Positions 33,345-41,173 are shown, counted from the first letter of the stretch. The stretch: DNA of 41,403 nucleotides from an uncultured Blautia sp. (GCA_934394595.1 CAKRRX010000006.1:1-41403), one strand, 5' to 3'. The notes: a model not told the origin generated them from the letters alone. Translations and numbers: made by a program.

Positions 33345-34694
33345 ATGGCAAAACCTGGAAAAAAGAAGAGGGCCGTTGTCTTTATTCTGGAGATTATCTG
33401 TTTGCTGGTGTTTATCGGCGGTCTGTATGTATATGGCCAGATTGACAGCCGGCTGAACAAGATTGAAACGCCACAGCTTGATGAAAGTAAGATCGTTACC
33501 AATGTGACTGCGCCTCAGATGACAGGATATACCACATATGCGTTATTCGGGATTGACAAGCGTTCCAAAAACACAGAGCTGGATGCGCAGAACAGTGATA
33601 CGATCATCATTGCCAGTATCAATAATGATACAAAGGAGGTAAAGCTGGTATCTGTATACAGAGATACTCTGCTGAATATTGGAAACGATACCTACACCAA
33701 GGCAAATGCAGCTTATGCATATGGTGGGCCGGAGCAGGCGATTTCCATGCTGAATACTATGTTGGATCTGAATATCACAGAGTATGCCACCGTTAATTTT
33801 GATGCCATGGTTGCTGCTGTTGATGCACTTGGCGGCCTGGATCTTCCGCTTTCCTATTCAGAGATCGTATTTATGAATGACTATTGTATTGAGACCTCTG
33901 CGGAAACCGGAAAAAGCTATACACCGGTGGAATTACCTGCCGAGAAGCCGGAGGACATTGAAAAAACAATCGGGGAATATCATCTGAATGGAGTCCAGGT
34001 GGTGTCTTATTGTCGTATCCGCTATACGTCCAATATGGATATGGGGCGTACCGAGCGTCAGAGACGTGTCATTGGACTGATGGTAGATAAGGCGAAATCT
34101 GCAGGTCTGACCACCATATTTGGCATTATGGATGATGTATTTCCACTGATCTCCACCTCTGTGACCAAGACAGAGATCCTGAACCTGATTCCCAGTCTTC
34201 TGGGTTACAGCATCAGTGAAACATCCGGATTTCCGGCCAAGTATAAGTTCGCAGATGTGAAAAAGGCAAGTATGGTAGTGGCAGATACCCTTGTGGATAA
34301 TGTAAAGGAGCTGCACAAATTCCTGTATGGAGCAGATGATTCTTATGAGCCTTCCCAGAATATTGTGGATGCAGATGCAAAGATCATGGAAATGGTGGGA
34401 GGGGCAGATACCCTTGTAGATGAGGCTCCGATCATAGATGAAGGAGACGATTCCTCTGATATAGTTTGGCAGGGGGATGGAAACGGAAACTATGACTACA
34501 GTGATTATTCCGGAAATGACTACAGCGATTATGACAGTGGAAGCGATTACAGCGGCGGTTATAGTAATGATTATGATTACAGTAATGACTACAGCGGCGG
34601 AACTGATTATGATAATAGCTATGATGATGGCAGCAGTGGGTATTACAGTGATGGAAGTTATGATAACAGTGGCTTTGCTGATGGAAGCGAATAA
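33345..34694 (+). CDS. LytR-CpsA-Psr (LCP) family wall-polymer ligase with DYS-rich tail
   Basis: LCP proteins transfer undecaprenyl-linked glycans to peptidoglycan MurNAc. The 449-residue protein has a basic N-terminus, one membrane helix (about residues 10-30, VFILEIICLLVFIGGLYVYG), and an LCP domain with SDTIIIASIN, VSVYRDT (key Arg), YGGPEQAISMLN and CRIRYTSNMDMGRTERQRRV. The last ~70 residues are a Tyr/Asp/Ser/Gly low-complexity tail. ATG 33345 is chosen over TTG 33327 because AAAGGA lies between them. It sits 14 bases after the sugar-phosphate transferase stop, so initiation and attachment genes form one unit. Confidence 0.94.
   Translation: MAKPGKKKRAVVFILEIICLLVFIGGLYVYGQIDSRLNKIETPQLDESKIVTNVTAPQMTGYTTYALFGIDKRSKNTELDAQNSDTIIIASINNDTKEVKLVSVYRDTLLNIGNDTYTKANAAYAYGGPEQAISMLNTMLDLNITEYATVNFDAMVAAVDALGGLDLPLSYSEIVFMNDYCIETSAETGKSYTPVELPAEKPEDIEKTIGEYHLNGVQVVSYCRIRYTSNMDMGRTERQRRVIGLMVDKAKSAGLTTIFGIMDDVFPLISTSVTKTEILNLIPSLLGYSISETSGFPAKYKFADVKKASMVVADTLVDNVKELHKFLYGADDSYEPSQNIVDADAKIMEMVGGADTLVDEAPIIDEGDDSSDIVWQGDGNGNYDYSDYSGNDYSDYDSGSDYSGGYSNDYDYSNDYSGGTDYDNSYDDGSSGYYSDGSYDNSGFADGSE
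34485..34680 (+). repeat. Degenerate tandem repeat coding the DYS-rich tail of the LCP protein
   Basis: Imperfect short repeats around GATTAYAGTRATTAT encode runs of Asp-Tyr-Ser and Gly up to the stop. The coding strand is purine/AT biased here compared with the LCP domain. Confidence 0.7.
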
Positions 34695-34709
34695 CAGATA
34701 AAAGATTTT

Positions 34710-34738
34710 AAAGGCTGTCCCTGAAGGATGGCCTTTTT
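34710..34738 (+). terminator. Terminator after the LCP gene
   Basis: AAAGGCTGTCC (34710-34720) pairs with GGATGGCCTTT (34726-34736, two G-U pairs) around CTGAA, followed by T's to 34738. It lies only 14 bases before the next ATG, so some read-through is likely. Confidence 0.75.
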
Positions 34739-34752
34739 CAGGGAGAAAGGAT

Positions 34753-35670
34753 ATGGAATCAGTAGATGTGATCATTCCCGCATACAATCCGGGAAAAGAA
34801 TTTGAAAGGCTGCTGGAAGCCTTAAGTACACAGAGCTATCCGGTACAGAAGATTCTGGTGATGAATACAGAAGAGAAATACTGGAAAAAGATCTGGGAGA
34901 AACGTTTCCCAATTGTGGAGGTTCATCATCTGAAAAAAGAAGAGTTTGACCATGGCGGAACCAGAAAAAAAGCCGCCGGGCTGTCAAATGCTGATATTAT
35001 GGTATTTATGACCCAGGATGCACTTCCAAAAGACAAAAAACTGATCCGGAATCTCACAGAACCTTTTCGCAAAGACGAGAAGATCGGGGCTTCCTATGCA
35101 AGGCAGCTTCCCAAAAGCGACTGCAGGTATCTGGAACGTTATACCAGATCCTTTAATTATCCGGAAGAGTCCGCGGTGAAATGGGAAAAAGATACGAAAA
35201 CATTGGGAGTAAAAGCATACTTTTGTTCTAACGTGTGCGCTGCATACCGAAAGAATGTCTACGAAGAGACCGGCGGTTTTGTGGAAAAAGCCATTTTCAA
35301 TGAAGATATGATCTATGTGGCAAATATGGCAAAGAAAGGCTATGGAATTGCCTATGCATCAGATGCGCAGGTTTTTCATTCCCATAATTATTCCAGCAGA
35401 CAGCAGTTTCACAGAAATTTTGATCTGGGAGTTTCCCAGGCTGAGCATCCTGAAATTTTTGAAAAGGTTCCGTCAGAGGGCGAGGGAGTCCGACTGGTAA
35501 AAAAGAGCCTGGGATATCTTGTGAAAACCGGACATATCTGGCTGATCCCACAGCTGGTGGTTCAGAGTGGTGCCAAATATATGGGGTATTTTCTGGGAAA
35601 AAGGTATAAAAAGCTTTCACCAAAAGTCATTGCATTTTGTACCATGAATCCGGAATACTGGAAGAAGTAA
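34753..35670 (+). CDS. GT2 glycosyltransferase, probable rhamnosyltransferase
   Basis: A 305-residue GT2 enzyme: VDVIIPAYNPGKEFERLL at the N-terminus, a FDHGGTRKKAA block, FMTQDALP as the metal-binding motif, GASYARQLPK, and NEDMIYVANMAKKGY as the catalytic-base region, ending with VFHSHNYS. The MTQDA / ARQLP pattern is typical of rhamnosyltransferases in dTDP-rhamnose clusters, which agrees with rfbC upstream. GGGAG (34741-34745) is 7 bases before ATG 34753. It is the last gene of the cluster, closed by a strong terminator. Confidence 0.92.
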   Translation: MESVDVIIPAYNPGKEFERLLEALSTQSYPVQKILVMNTEEKYWKKIWEKRFPIVEVHHLKKEEFDHGGTRKKAAGLSNADIMVFMTQDALPKDKKLIRNLTEPFRKDEKIGASYARQLPKSDCRYLERYTRSFNYPEESAVKWEKDTKTLGVKAYFCSNVCAAYRKNVYEETGGFVEKAIFNEDMIYVANMAKKGYGIAYASDAQVFHSHNYSSRQQFHRNFDLGVSQAEHPEIFEKVPSEGEGVRLVKKSLGYLVKTGHIWLIPQLVVQSGAKYMGYFLGKRYKKLSPKVIAFCTMNPEYWKK

Positions 35671-35706
35671 GGTGACAGAGAAACAGGTGGCTCTGTCACC
35701 TTTTCT
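35671..35706 (+). terminator. Terminator closing the polysaccharide cluster
   Basis: GGTGACAGAG (35671-35680) pairs perfectly with CTCTGTCACC (35691-35700), followed by TTTTCTT. It begins directly after the stop codon. Confidence 0.92.
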
Positions 35707-35820
35707 TAAAGAATCTATCACACTTTCAACACAATTGCTTGTTAAACTTGTTACATAAAATGAATAAGGATAAAGGAGCCGGTAATTTTTTTTCGGCCAG
35801 GAAATAGAAGGGAGCAAAGC

Positions 35821-37398
35821 ATGAGTGATGAAATGAACAGGGAGCAGGATACCCCCAATGAAGCTCCGGAAGAAACCAATGAAAATGTAACCTATCATTA
35901 TAAATATTCCAGGGGTAGCAATGTGGATGAATATGGAAGTGGGGCAAATACAGAAGGTACTTCTGATGAAAATCAGACAGAGGAAATACCAAGATATGCA
36001 CATTACCAGGTAGATGAAGAAATCCAGCCAGAGAAACCAAAGTCACACAGGCATCACCGGATATACCATAAAAAGAGTTCAGAAATGACCTCCGGATTTG
36101 GAAGAAAAGCAGGAAATACCATTACACTGGCAGTGATTTTTGGACTTGTGGCAGGACTGGTATTTCAGGGTGTCAATTTTGTTTCTGACAAATATGTGCA
36201 AAAAGATACACAGGTGTCAGTGGGAACTGCAGAGACATTGCTTGCCGACTCAGGTGACAGCAGCACTTTGGACAGTGCATCGGAGACTGCAGGCAGCACT
36301 GGCAGTGCAGCAGTGACTGCCAGTGAAAAGGGACCGGTAGCGGGAGTGGCACAGGCGGCGATGCCGTCGGTGGTTGCCATCACTTCTGTAAGTATGCAGG
36401 AAATCCGCAGCTTTTTCGGATATGGAATGGAATATCCAAGTACAGGAAGCGGTTCCGGAATCATTGTAGGAGAGAATGACGATGAACTTTTAATTGCCAC
36501 TAATAATCATGTGGTGGAAGGTGCTACCACTCTTAGCGTCTGCTTTATTGGAAGCGATGTGGTGAACGCAGAACAGGAAACACAGGATTATGCCAGTGGA
36601 TATGGGACCCTGAATATTGAAGGGGCAGTAGAAGCTAAGATAAAAGGTACAGATGAGGACACAGATCTTGCTGTAATTGCAGTTAAGAAGGCAGATATTC
36701 CGGAGGAGACCATGAGTCAGATCAAGATTGCCCAGCTGGGAAATTCAGATGATCTGGTTGTAGGTGAGCAGGTAGTTGCCATTGGAAATGCACTGGGATA
36801 TGGACAGACGGTTACGTCCGGCTGGGTAAGTGCACTTGACAGAACCGTGCAATCCGATTCCAATACCTATGAGGATCTGATCCAGACAGATGCAGCCATC
36901 AATCCGGGCAACAGCGGTGGGGCTCTTCTGAATATGCAGGGAGAACTGATTGGTATCAACTGTGCAAAAATTGCATCCAGTACAGTGGAGGGTACCGGTT
37001 ATGCCATTCCTCTTTCCAAGGCGCAGCCGATCCTGGAAGAACTGATGAACCGGAAGACCAGGGAAAAAGTGTCAGATTCATCCCAGGCAGCGTATCTGGG
37101 AGTAAGATTTGCAGATCTTTCCAGAGAAGCCATTCAGATGTATAATATGCCGGCAGGTGCCTTTGTTATGGACGTGGAATCCGGCAGTGCAGCGGACAAT
37201 GCAGGAATCCAGAAAAGTGATATCATCACCAAACTGGATGGCCAAAAAGTCAGCAGTAAGTCTGATATCAATGACAAGCTTCAATACTATACAGCCGGTG
37301 AAGAAATCCAGATCAGTGTGGCAAGGCTAAATGGTGGAGAATACAGGGAAAGTGAGATCACGGTGACGCTTGGATCAAGACCGGATTCAGCAAATTAA
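35821..37398 (+). CDS. HtrA/DegP-family membrane-anchored serine protease
   Basis: HtrA proteases remove misfolded envelope proteins. The 525-residue protein has a ~97-residue acidic/His-rich cytoplasmic N-terminus, one membrane helix (about 100-120), a linker rich in Ser/Thr/Ala, a trypsin-like domain with the triad His230 (NNHVVEG), Asp282 (EDTDLAVIA) and Ser365 (GNSGGAL), and one C-terminal PDZ domain (about 415-515, with GAFVMDVESGSAADNAGIQ). AAGGGAG is just before ATG 35821. Upstream, 35707-35820 is AT-rich without a convincing promoter match. The single PDZ and N-terminal anchor match Firmicutes HtrA. Confidence 0.95.
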   Translation: MSDEMNREQDTPNEAPEETNENVTYHYKYSRGSNVDEYGSGANTEGTSDENQTEEIPRYAHYQVDEEIQPEKPKSHRHHRIYHKKSSEMTSGFGRKAGNTITLAVIFGLVAGLVFQGVNFVSDKYVQKDTQVSVGTAETLLADSGDSSTLDSASETAGSTGSAAVTASEKGPVAGVAQAAMPSVVAITSVSMQEIRSFFGYGMEYPSTGSGSGIIVGENDDELLIATNNHVVEGATTLSVCFIGSDVVNAEQETQDYASGYGTLNIEGAVEAKIKGTDEDTDLAVIAVKKADIPEETMSQIKIAQLGNSDDLVVGEQVVAIGNALGYGQTVTSGWVSALDRTVQSDSNTYEDLIQTDAAINPGNSGGALLNMQGELIGINCAKIASSTVEGTGYAIPLSKAQPILEELMNRKTREKVSDSSQAAYLGVRFADLSREAIQMYNMPAGAFVMDVESGSAADNAGIQKSDIITKLDGQKVSSKSDINDKLQYYTAGEEIQISVARLNGGEYRESEITVTLGSRPDSAN

Positions 37399-37427
37399 AG
37401 AAAAAAAGGGATAAGGGGTGTCAGGGG

Positions 37428-37469
37428 TCAGAGAAAAAGACTCCGGGGCATCTCTTTTTCATTCAGGCA
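37428..37469 (+). terminator. Weak hairpin with T-run after the HtrA gene
   Basis: AAAAAGA (about 37435-37441) can pair with TCTTTTT (about 37453-37459) around a GC-rich loop; the stem is short and AT-rich, so termination is uncertain. Confidence 0.3.
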
Positions 37470-37547
37470 ATCTGTACGCCCCACTTTGCGGTATATTTTG
37501 CCCGAATTCAGTTGCCGCTGGAAAGGGTTTACTTTATAAAAAGTTAA

Positions 37548-37577
37548 TTTCTAAATTGGGAAAACCTATGCTATAAT
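37548..37577 (+). promoter_or_regulatory. Candidate promoter of the ClpX-like gene
   Basis: An extended -10, TGC followed by a perfect TATAAT (37572-37577), 35 bases before ATG 37613. The -35 is poor (TTTCTA, 37548-37553, 18-base spacer). The rest of the 214-base gap 37399-37612 shows nothing else clear. Confidence 0.55.
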
Positions 37578-37612
37578 GAGAACATTAAAGAGAGTGCAGG
37601 AAAGGGAGTATT

Positions 37613-39058
37613 ATGACAGAAGATTTTATTGAAGTGGAAAATGAAGTTACCAGTGACACAGGAGTTGAGACAGATGAGGGCGCACATACAAATGATGAGA
37701 ATCAGGATGAATATGAAAAATTCTGCTTCTTGTGTCATCGTCCCGAGAGTCAGGCGGGAAAGATGATCGAGCTGCCCAATAATATACATATTTGTAACGA
37801 CTGTATGCAGAAGAGTTTTGACACCATGACCCAGCAGATGAATAATGGCATGAATCTCAGCGACCTTCTGAATATGCCAAATGTAAGTATGATCAATCTC
37901 GGAAGCTTTCAGGATTCGATCCCCAGAACTCATAAGGTAAAAAAGAAAAAAGAAGGGGCCAAGCCGGCAATCGATCTGAAGAAGATCCCTGCCCCGCACA
38001 AGATCAAGGCCAGCCTGGATGAATATGTGATCGGCCAGGAGCGTGCCAAAAAAGTAATGTCTGTAGCAGTTTACAATCATTACAAGAGAGTTGCCACAGA
38101 CACTATGGATGAGATTGAAATTGAGAAATCCAATATGCTGATGATTGGACCTACCGGAAGCGGAAAGACCTATCTTGTGAAGACTCTGGCAAGGCTTCTG
38201 GATGTGCCCCTGGCAATTGCTGATGCCACTTCCCTTACAGAAGCCGGTTATATCGGAGATGATATTGAGAGCGTAGTATCCAAGCTTCTGGCTGCAGCAG
38301 ACAATGATGTGGAGAAGGCAGAGCATGGAATTATTTTTATAGATGAGATTGATAAGCTTGCCAAGAAAAAGAACACCAATCAGAGGGATGTCAGTGGTGA
38401 AGCTGTGCAGCAAGGCCTTTTGAAGCTTCTTGAGGGCAGTGAAGTGGAGGTCCCGGTGGGGGCCAACAGCAAGAATGCCATGGTGCCTATGGTCACAGTG
38501 AATACCAAAAATATTCTCTTTATCTGTGGAGGTGCATTTCCGGAGCTTGAGAATATTATCAAGGAGAGACTGAATAAGCAGGCATCCATAGGTTTTTATG
38601 CAGATCTTAAAGATAAATATGACGATGATCCCCATATTCTGGAGAAGGTTACGGTGGACGATGTACGGGCATTTGGTATGATACCGGAATTTATCGGTCG
38701 TCTGCCCATTATTTATACGCTGGATGGCCTTACAGAGGATATGCTGGTACAGATTCTCAAGGAGCCCAAGAATGCAATCCTGAAGCAGTATCAGAAGCTT
38801 CTGGCACTGGATGAGGTACGTCTGGATTATGAAGAGGATGCCTTACATGCCATTGCTGCAAAAGCGTTGGAGAAGCATACAGGAGCCAGAGGACTTCGGG
38901 CAATCCTGGAAGAATATATGCTGGACATTATGTATGAGATCCCGAAGGATGATAGTATCGGTCAGGTAATCATTACGAGGGCATATATCGAAGGAAATGG
39001 CGGGCCGAAGATTCTTCTTCGGGGGCAAGAGGTGCCGCTGATCGGTGGCGCACAGTAA
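37613..39058 (+). CDS. clpX: ClpX-like AAA+ unfoldase with acidic N-terminal extension
   Basis: ClpX unfolds proteins and feeds them to ClpP. The 481-residue protein has a ~36-residue acidic N-terminal extension, a zinc-binding domain (C38-x2-C41, C61-x2-C64), Walker A GPTGSGKT (179-186), a pore loop GYIG (212-215; GYVG in most ClpX), Walker B IFIDEID (242-248), an IGF-type ClpP-contact loop (QASIGFYAD), sensor ICGGAF and EFIGRLP. The linker between zinc domain and AAA+ core is longer and Lys-rich. No clpP or tig is adjacent, so it may be a second ClpX paralogue. AAAGGGAG (37601-37608) precedes ATG 37613. Confidence 0.9.
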   Translation: MTEDFIEVENEVTSDTGVETDEGAHTNDENQDEYEKFCFLCHRPESQAGKMIELPNNIHICNDCMQKSFDTMTQQMNNGMNLSDLLNMPNVSMINLGSFQDSIPRTHKVKKKKEGAKPAIDLKKIPAPHKIKASLDEYVIGQERAKKVMSVAVYNHYKRVATDTMDEIEIEKSNMLMIGPTGSGKTYLVKTLARLLDVPLAIADATSLTEAGYIGDDIESVVSKLLAAADNDVEKAEHGIIFIDEIDKLAKKKNTNQRDVSGEAVQQGLLKLLEGSEVEVPVGANSKNAMVPMVTVNTKNILFICGGAFPELENIIKERLNKQASIGFYADLKDKYDDDPHILEKVTVDDVRAFGMIPEFIGRLPIIYTLDGLTEDMLVQILKEPKNAILKQYQKLLALDEVRLDYEEDALHAIAAKALEKHTGARGLRAILEEYMLDIMYEIPKDDSIGQVIITRAYIEGNGGPKILLRGQEVPLIGGAQ

Positions 39059-39120
39059 TATTATATGGTAACTTGTGCAACAGCACTTTTATATCAATCT
39101 AAGTAAAGGAGACGATAACT

Positions 39121-39750
39121 ATGGCACGGGATTTTTTTGATGGATTGGGAGATTCTATTTCCAGAAAGACAAGAGATCTGGGAAAAATGGCTGGTCAGAT
39201 TTATGAGACACAGAAGATCAGAAGCAAAGTTTCCAGTGAAGAGCATATGATCGCCAAGCTGAAAGCAGATATCGGAAATTATATTTATGAGAAATATCAG
39301 AATGGTGAGGAAGTGGAGGATGCCCTGAGGGGATTCTGCGAGGAGATCCAGCAGCATCTGGAGATCATCGAAGGATACAGGGATACAGCGGCAGAACTGA
39401 AAGGACAGAAAATCTGCCGTTCCTGTGGAAATTCTGTTGACAGAAGTGTTTCTTATTGTCCGTATTGCGGATCTCCATGTCCTACACCAGAGCCAAAGGA
39501 AGAGCAGGCAGCAGAGCCAGAGGAAGAGCCGGTAGCGGAGCCAGAGGAATATGCCGCACCAGAAGCATCTGCCGCACCGGAAACTGATTTTGTGCCGGAA
39601 CCTGAACTGGTTCCAGAAGCACAGACCGGTTTTGCACCGGAATATGAGGAGGCACCGGAACAGACGGCAGAAGCGCAGGAAGAGCCGGCAGCCGGGGAAG
39701 CACAGGAAACATATGCACCGGAGAGCGAAACTTCGGAAACAGAAAACTAA
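39121..39750 (+). CDS. Zinc-ribbon protein with acidic Pro/Glu/Ala tail, unknown function
   Basis: A 209-residue protein not assigned to a named function. Residues 1 to about 95 are helical and charged (likely coiled coil, e.g. EEHMIAKLKADIGNYIYEKY). A zinc ribbon follows with C99-x2-C102 and C113-x2-C116 (CRSCGNSV, CPYCGSPC). Residues about 121-209 are a low-complexity tail of Pro, Glu and Ala. No signal peptide or membrane helix is seen, so it should be cytoplasmic. AAAGGAGAC precedes ATG 39121, 62 bases after the ClpX-like gene; the next gene starts 12 bases after its stop. Confidence 0.82.
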   Translation: MARDFFDGLGDSISRKTRDLGKMAGQIYETQKIRSKVSSEEHMIAKLKADIGNYIYEKYQNGEEVEDALRGFCEEIQQHLEIIEGYRDTAAELKGQKICRSCGNSVDRSVSYCPYCGSPCPTPEPKEEQAAEPEEEPVAEPEEYAAPEASAAPETDFVPEPELVPEAQTGFAPEYEEAPEQTAEAQEEPAAGEAQETYAPESETSETEN

Positions 39751-39762
39751 GGAGGCAGTGAA

Positions 39763-40242
39763 GTGTTTTCACTTGCAATCGCCGGTGGAATCTATCTGCT
39801 GGATCATAAAATAAAAGAATATGCAGACAGCCATTTTCTTCAGGGCAGTAATAAAAAAGTCCTGAAGGACAGGCTGATTCTCCGGAACTGTCACAATAAA
39901 GATACTGCATTTGGGGCAGTGAAGGTGGGAACTGAGAATTGTCAGGAATTGTCTGCAGCCGGTCTTGGATGTGTGCTGGCTGAATATTGGCGTCAGATTT
40001 TCCATGGAAATAAAATGGGTCGGATCGGTCTTGCCATGGTTTTGGGCGGAGGCTTTTCCAATTATATGGATCGAAGAAATAAAGGGTATGTGACCGATTA
40101 TGTAAGCTTCAATGTAAAGAAAAAAGAAATACGAAAAATGGTATTTAACATTTCTGATTTTTGTATCATTGGAGGAACAGTAGTCTGGGCAATTGCATCC
40201 CTGCTTCCTTCTCCTAAAAAGCAAAAGAAACAGGAGAAGTGA
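39763..40242 (+). CDS. lspA: Divergent signal peptidase II (lipoprotein signal peptidase)
   Basis: LspA cleaves the signal peptide of lipidated prolipoproteins in the membrane. The 159-residue protein keeps the family blocks: NKDTAFGA, GGGFSNYMDRRNKGYVTDYVSF and FNISDFCIIGG, with the expected catalytic Asp103 (in SNYMDR) and Asp132 (in NISDF). It has about four hydrophobic segments, but the N-terminal and second ones are weaker than in typical LspA, and a Lys-rich tail follows. It could be a second, specialised LspA. Start is GTG 39763 with GGAGG (39751-39755) 7 bases upstream. Strong terminator downstream. Confidence 0.78.
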   Translation: MFSLAIAGGIYLLDHKIKEYADSHFLQGSNKKVLKDRLILRNCHNKDTAFGAVKVGTENCQELSAAGLGCVLAEYWRQIFHGNKMGRIGLAMVLGGGFSNYMDRRNKGYVTDYVSFNVKKKEIRKMVFNISDFCIIGGTVVWAIASLLPSPKKQKKQEK

Positions 40243-40257
40243 TTTCTCATTTAAATC

Positions 40258-40316
40258 AAAGTACAGCAAACAGATACCCCAGTGAAAAAAGGGTATCTGA
40301 GGCTGTACTTTTTTTT
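40258..40316. terminator. Bidirectional terminator between lspA and the HTH gene
   Basis: AAAGTACAG (40258-40266) pairs with CTGTACTTT (40303-40311), and CAGATACCC (40271-40279) with GGGTATCTG (40291-40299). The T-run to 40316 ends the + strand transcript; the - strand has only a short A/T end. Confidence 0.88.
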
Positions 40317-40320
40317 CTGC

Positions 40321-40563
40321 TTATCTGTTTTTAAAAGAAGTGCGTGAGACCGGATATGGACGTTTTACATCTGTGCGTTCCAGAAGATAATCTGTACTTA
40401 CTCTATAAAAATCCGCAATACGGCATAATAATTCAAGGGGAACGCTGCGCTCCCCGCATTCATAGCGTGAATAAGTCCGCTGGTTCACATTCAGATAATG
40501 AGCCAGATAGGTCTGTGTAAGATCATGGTCTTCCCGCAGTTCCCGTATTCTTTTGTATGTCAT
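40321..40563 (-). CDS. Small XRE-family HTH regulator
   Basis: An 80-residue DNA-binding protein made of one Cro/C1-type helix-turn-helix: RIRELREDHDLTQTYLAHYL, NVNQRTYSRYECGERSVPLE and LLCRIADFYRVSTDYLLERT cover helices 1-5. A basic tail follows. It is monocistronic on the - strand. The ribosome binding site is weak (AGAGAAATG, shortly before the ATG). A TATAAT on the - strand (complement of 40625-40630) with TTGCAA 20 bases further upstream is a poor promoter candidate. Such stand-alone small XRE proteins are common in Lachnospiraceae; its targets are unknown. Confidence 0.85.
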   Translation of the reverse strand: MTYKRIRELREDHDLTQTYLAHYLNVNQRTYSRYECGERSVPLELLCRIADFYRVSTDYLLERTDVKRPYPVSRTSFKNR

Positions 40564-40718
40564 GTTTCATTTCTCTGGTGTAAGTGTGAAGTAAAAAGGA
40601 TCGATTGTTTTGCTACATTCTTTTATTATAAGTGGCCTGGCTTAAGTGATTTGCAAATAGACCAAAACGGACTAACAATATAAATTTTAAATTTTTCAAA
40701 TTTTTTTGAAAATTAGTG

Positions 40719-40747
40719 TTGACATTTGTGAGAATGTGTTGTATTAT
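40719..40747 (+). promoter_or_regulatory. Promoter of tRNA-Leu
   Basis: A perfect TTGACA (40719-40724), a 17-base spacer and TATTAT (40742-40747); an overlapping TATAAT at 40745 would give a 20-base spacer. It lies 40 bases upstream of the tRNA. Confidence 0.82.
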
Positions 40748-40787
40748 AATCAAGCAGTCGCGAGAGAGCGGCTGAAACATAAGAAAT

Positions 40788-40871
40788 GCAGGAGTGGCGG
40801 AATTGGCAGACGCGCAGGCTTCAGGTGCCTGTGGTCGCAAGATCGTGTGGGTTCAAGTCCCATCTCCTGCA
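40788..40871 (+). tRNA. tRNA-Leu (anticodon CAG)
   Basis: An 84-base cloverleaf with acceptor stem GCAGGAG (40788-40794) and CTCCTGC (40864-40870), discriminator A at 40871, a leucine-type D-arm, anticodon stem CAGGC/GCCTG with loop TTCAGGT (anticodon CAG), a long variable arm typical of class II tRNAs, and a T-arm with GGTTCAAGTCC. CCA is not encoded. It reads CTG codons, which are frequent in this window. Confidence 0.95.
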
Positions 40872-40968
40872 TTATTTTTTTCTTTGTTACGAATATAAGA
40901 GCCACCTGTCATACCACTGATAAGGCAGGACTGATTTTGGAGAGGTTGGCTCTGATCCGGTAGCTTTT

Positions 40969-41010
40969 TTCTGTTGTGCAATTTTTTTATGCACAACAGA
41001 ATTTTTTTTT
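40969..41010 (+). terminator. Terminator downstream of tRNA-Leu
   Basis: TTCTGTTGTGCA (40969-40980) pairs perfectly with TGCACAACAGAA (40990-41001), followed by nine T's (41002-41010). A T-run on the other side allows use in both directions. Confidence 0.92.
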
Positions 41011-41022
41011 GCCTTTATTTTG

Positions 41023-41051
41023 TTGAAAAAAACACTTTACTATGATACAAT
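41023..41051 (+). promoter_or_regulatory. carA promoter
   Basis: TTGAAA (41023-41028), a 17-base spacer and TACAAT (41046-41051). It is downstream of the terminator, so carA is transcribed independently of the tRNA, with a leader of about 115 bases. Confidence 0.78.
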
Positions 41052-41173
41052 TTCGAAGATTTAGGATAAAATGCCGCAGAAAATTCAGGCAGAAAAGAAC
41101 AGATGGAAAAGAGTTTCTTTTGCCATGTATAAAGGACTGCGACAGAAAATGACATATAAGAAAGGGAGATTGT

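Larger units (their letters stand above)
40872..41173 (+). other. 302-base intergenic stretch between tRNA-Leu and carA
   Basis: It holds an imperfect hairpin (AGAGCCA 40898-40904 with TGGCTCT 40947-40953; inner CCTGTC 40905-40910 with GGCAGG 40924-40929), a short T-run at 40965-40970, a strong terminator (40969-41010), a carA promoter (41023-41051) and a ~115-base carA leader in which I see no clear structure. No PyrR-type consensus (ARUCCNGNGAGGYU) was matched fully. Confidence 0.6.

Noticed and set aside
33933..34787. 284-codon - strand open frame over the LCP gene end
   Set aside because: The long run of Ile/Thr/Val is the complement of the Asp-Tyr-Ser repeat, not a membrane protein; no start signals.
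20000..35670. Horizontal-transfer island borders around the polysaccharide cluster
   Set aside because: No integrase, transposase, attachment-site repeat or clear composition break was seen; cluster codon use looks like the flanks.
40930..40953. PyrR-like segment (GGAGAGGTT) before carA
   Set aside because: Only the second half of the PyrR-binding consensus matches, and a separate promoter for carA lies downstream of the terminator, so attenuation of carA from here is not expected.
40706..40963. 85-codon + strand open frame over tRNA-Leu
   Set aside because: It runs through the tRNA cloverleaf and its promoter; no ribosome binding site.
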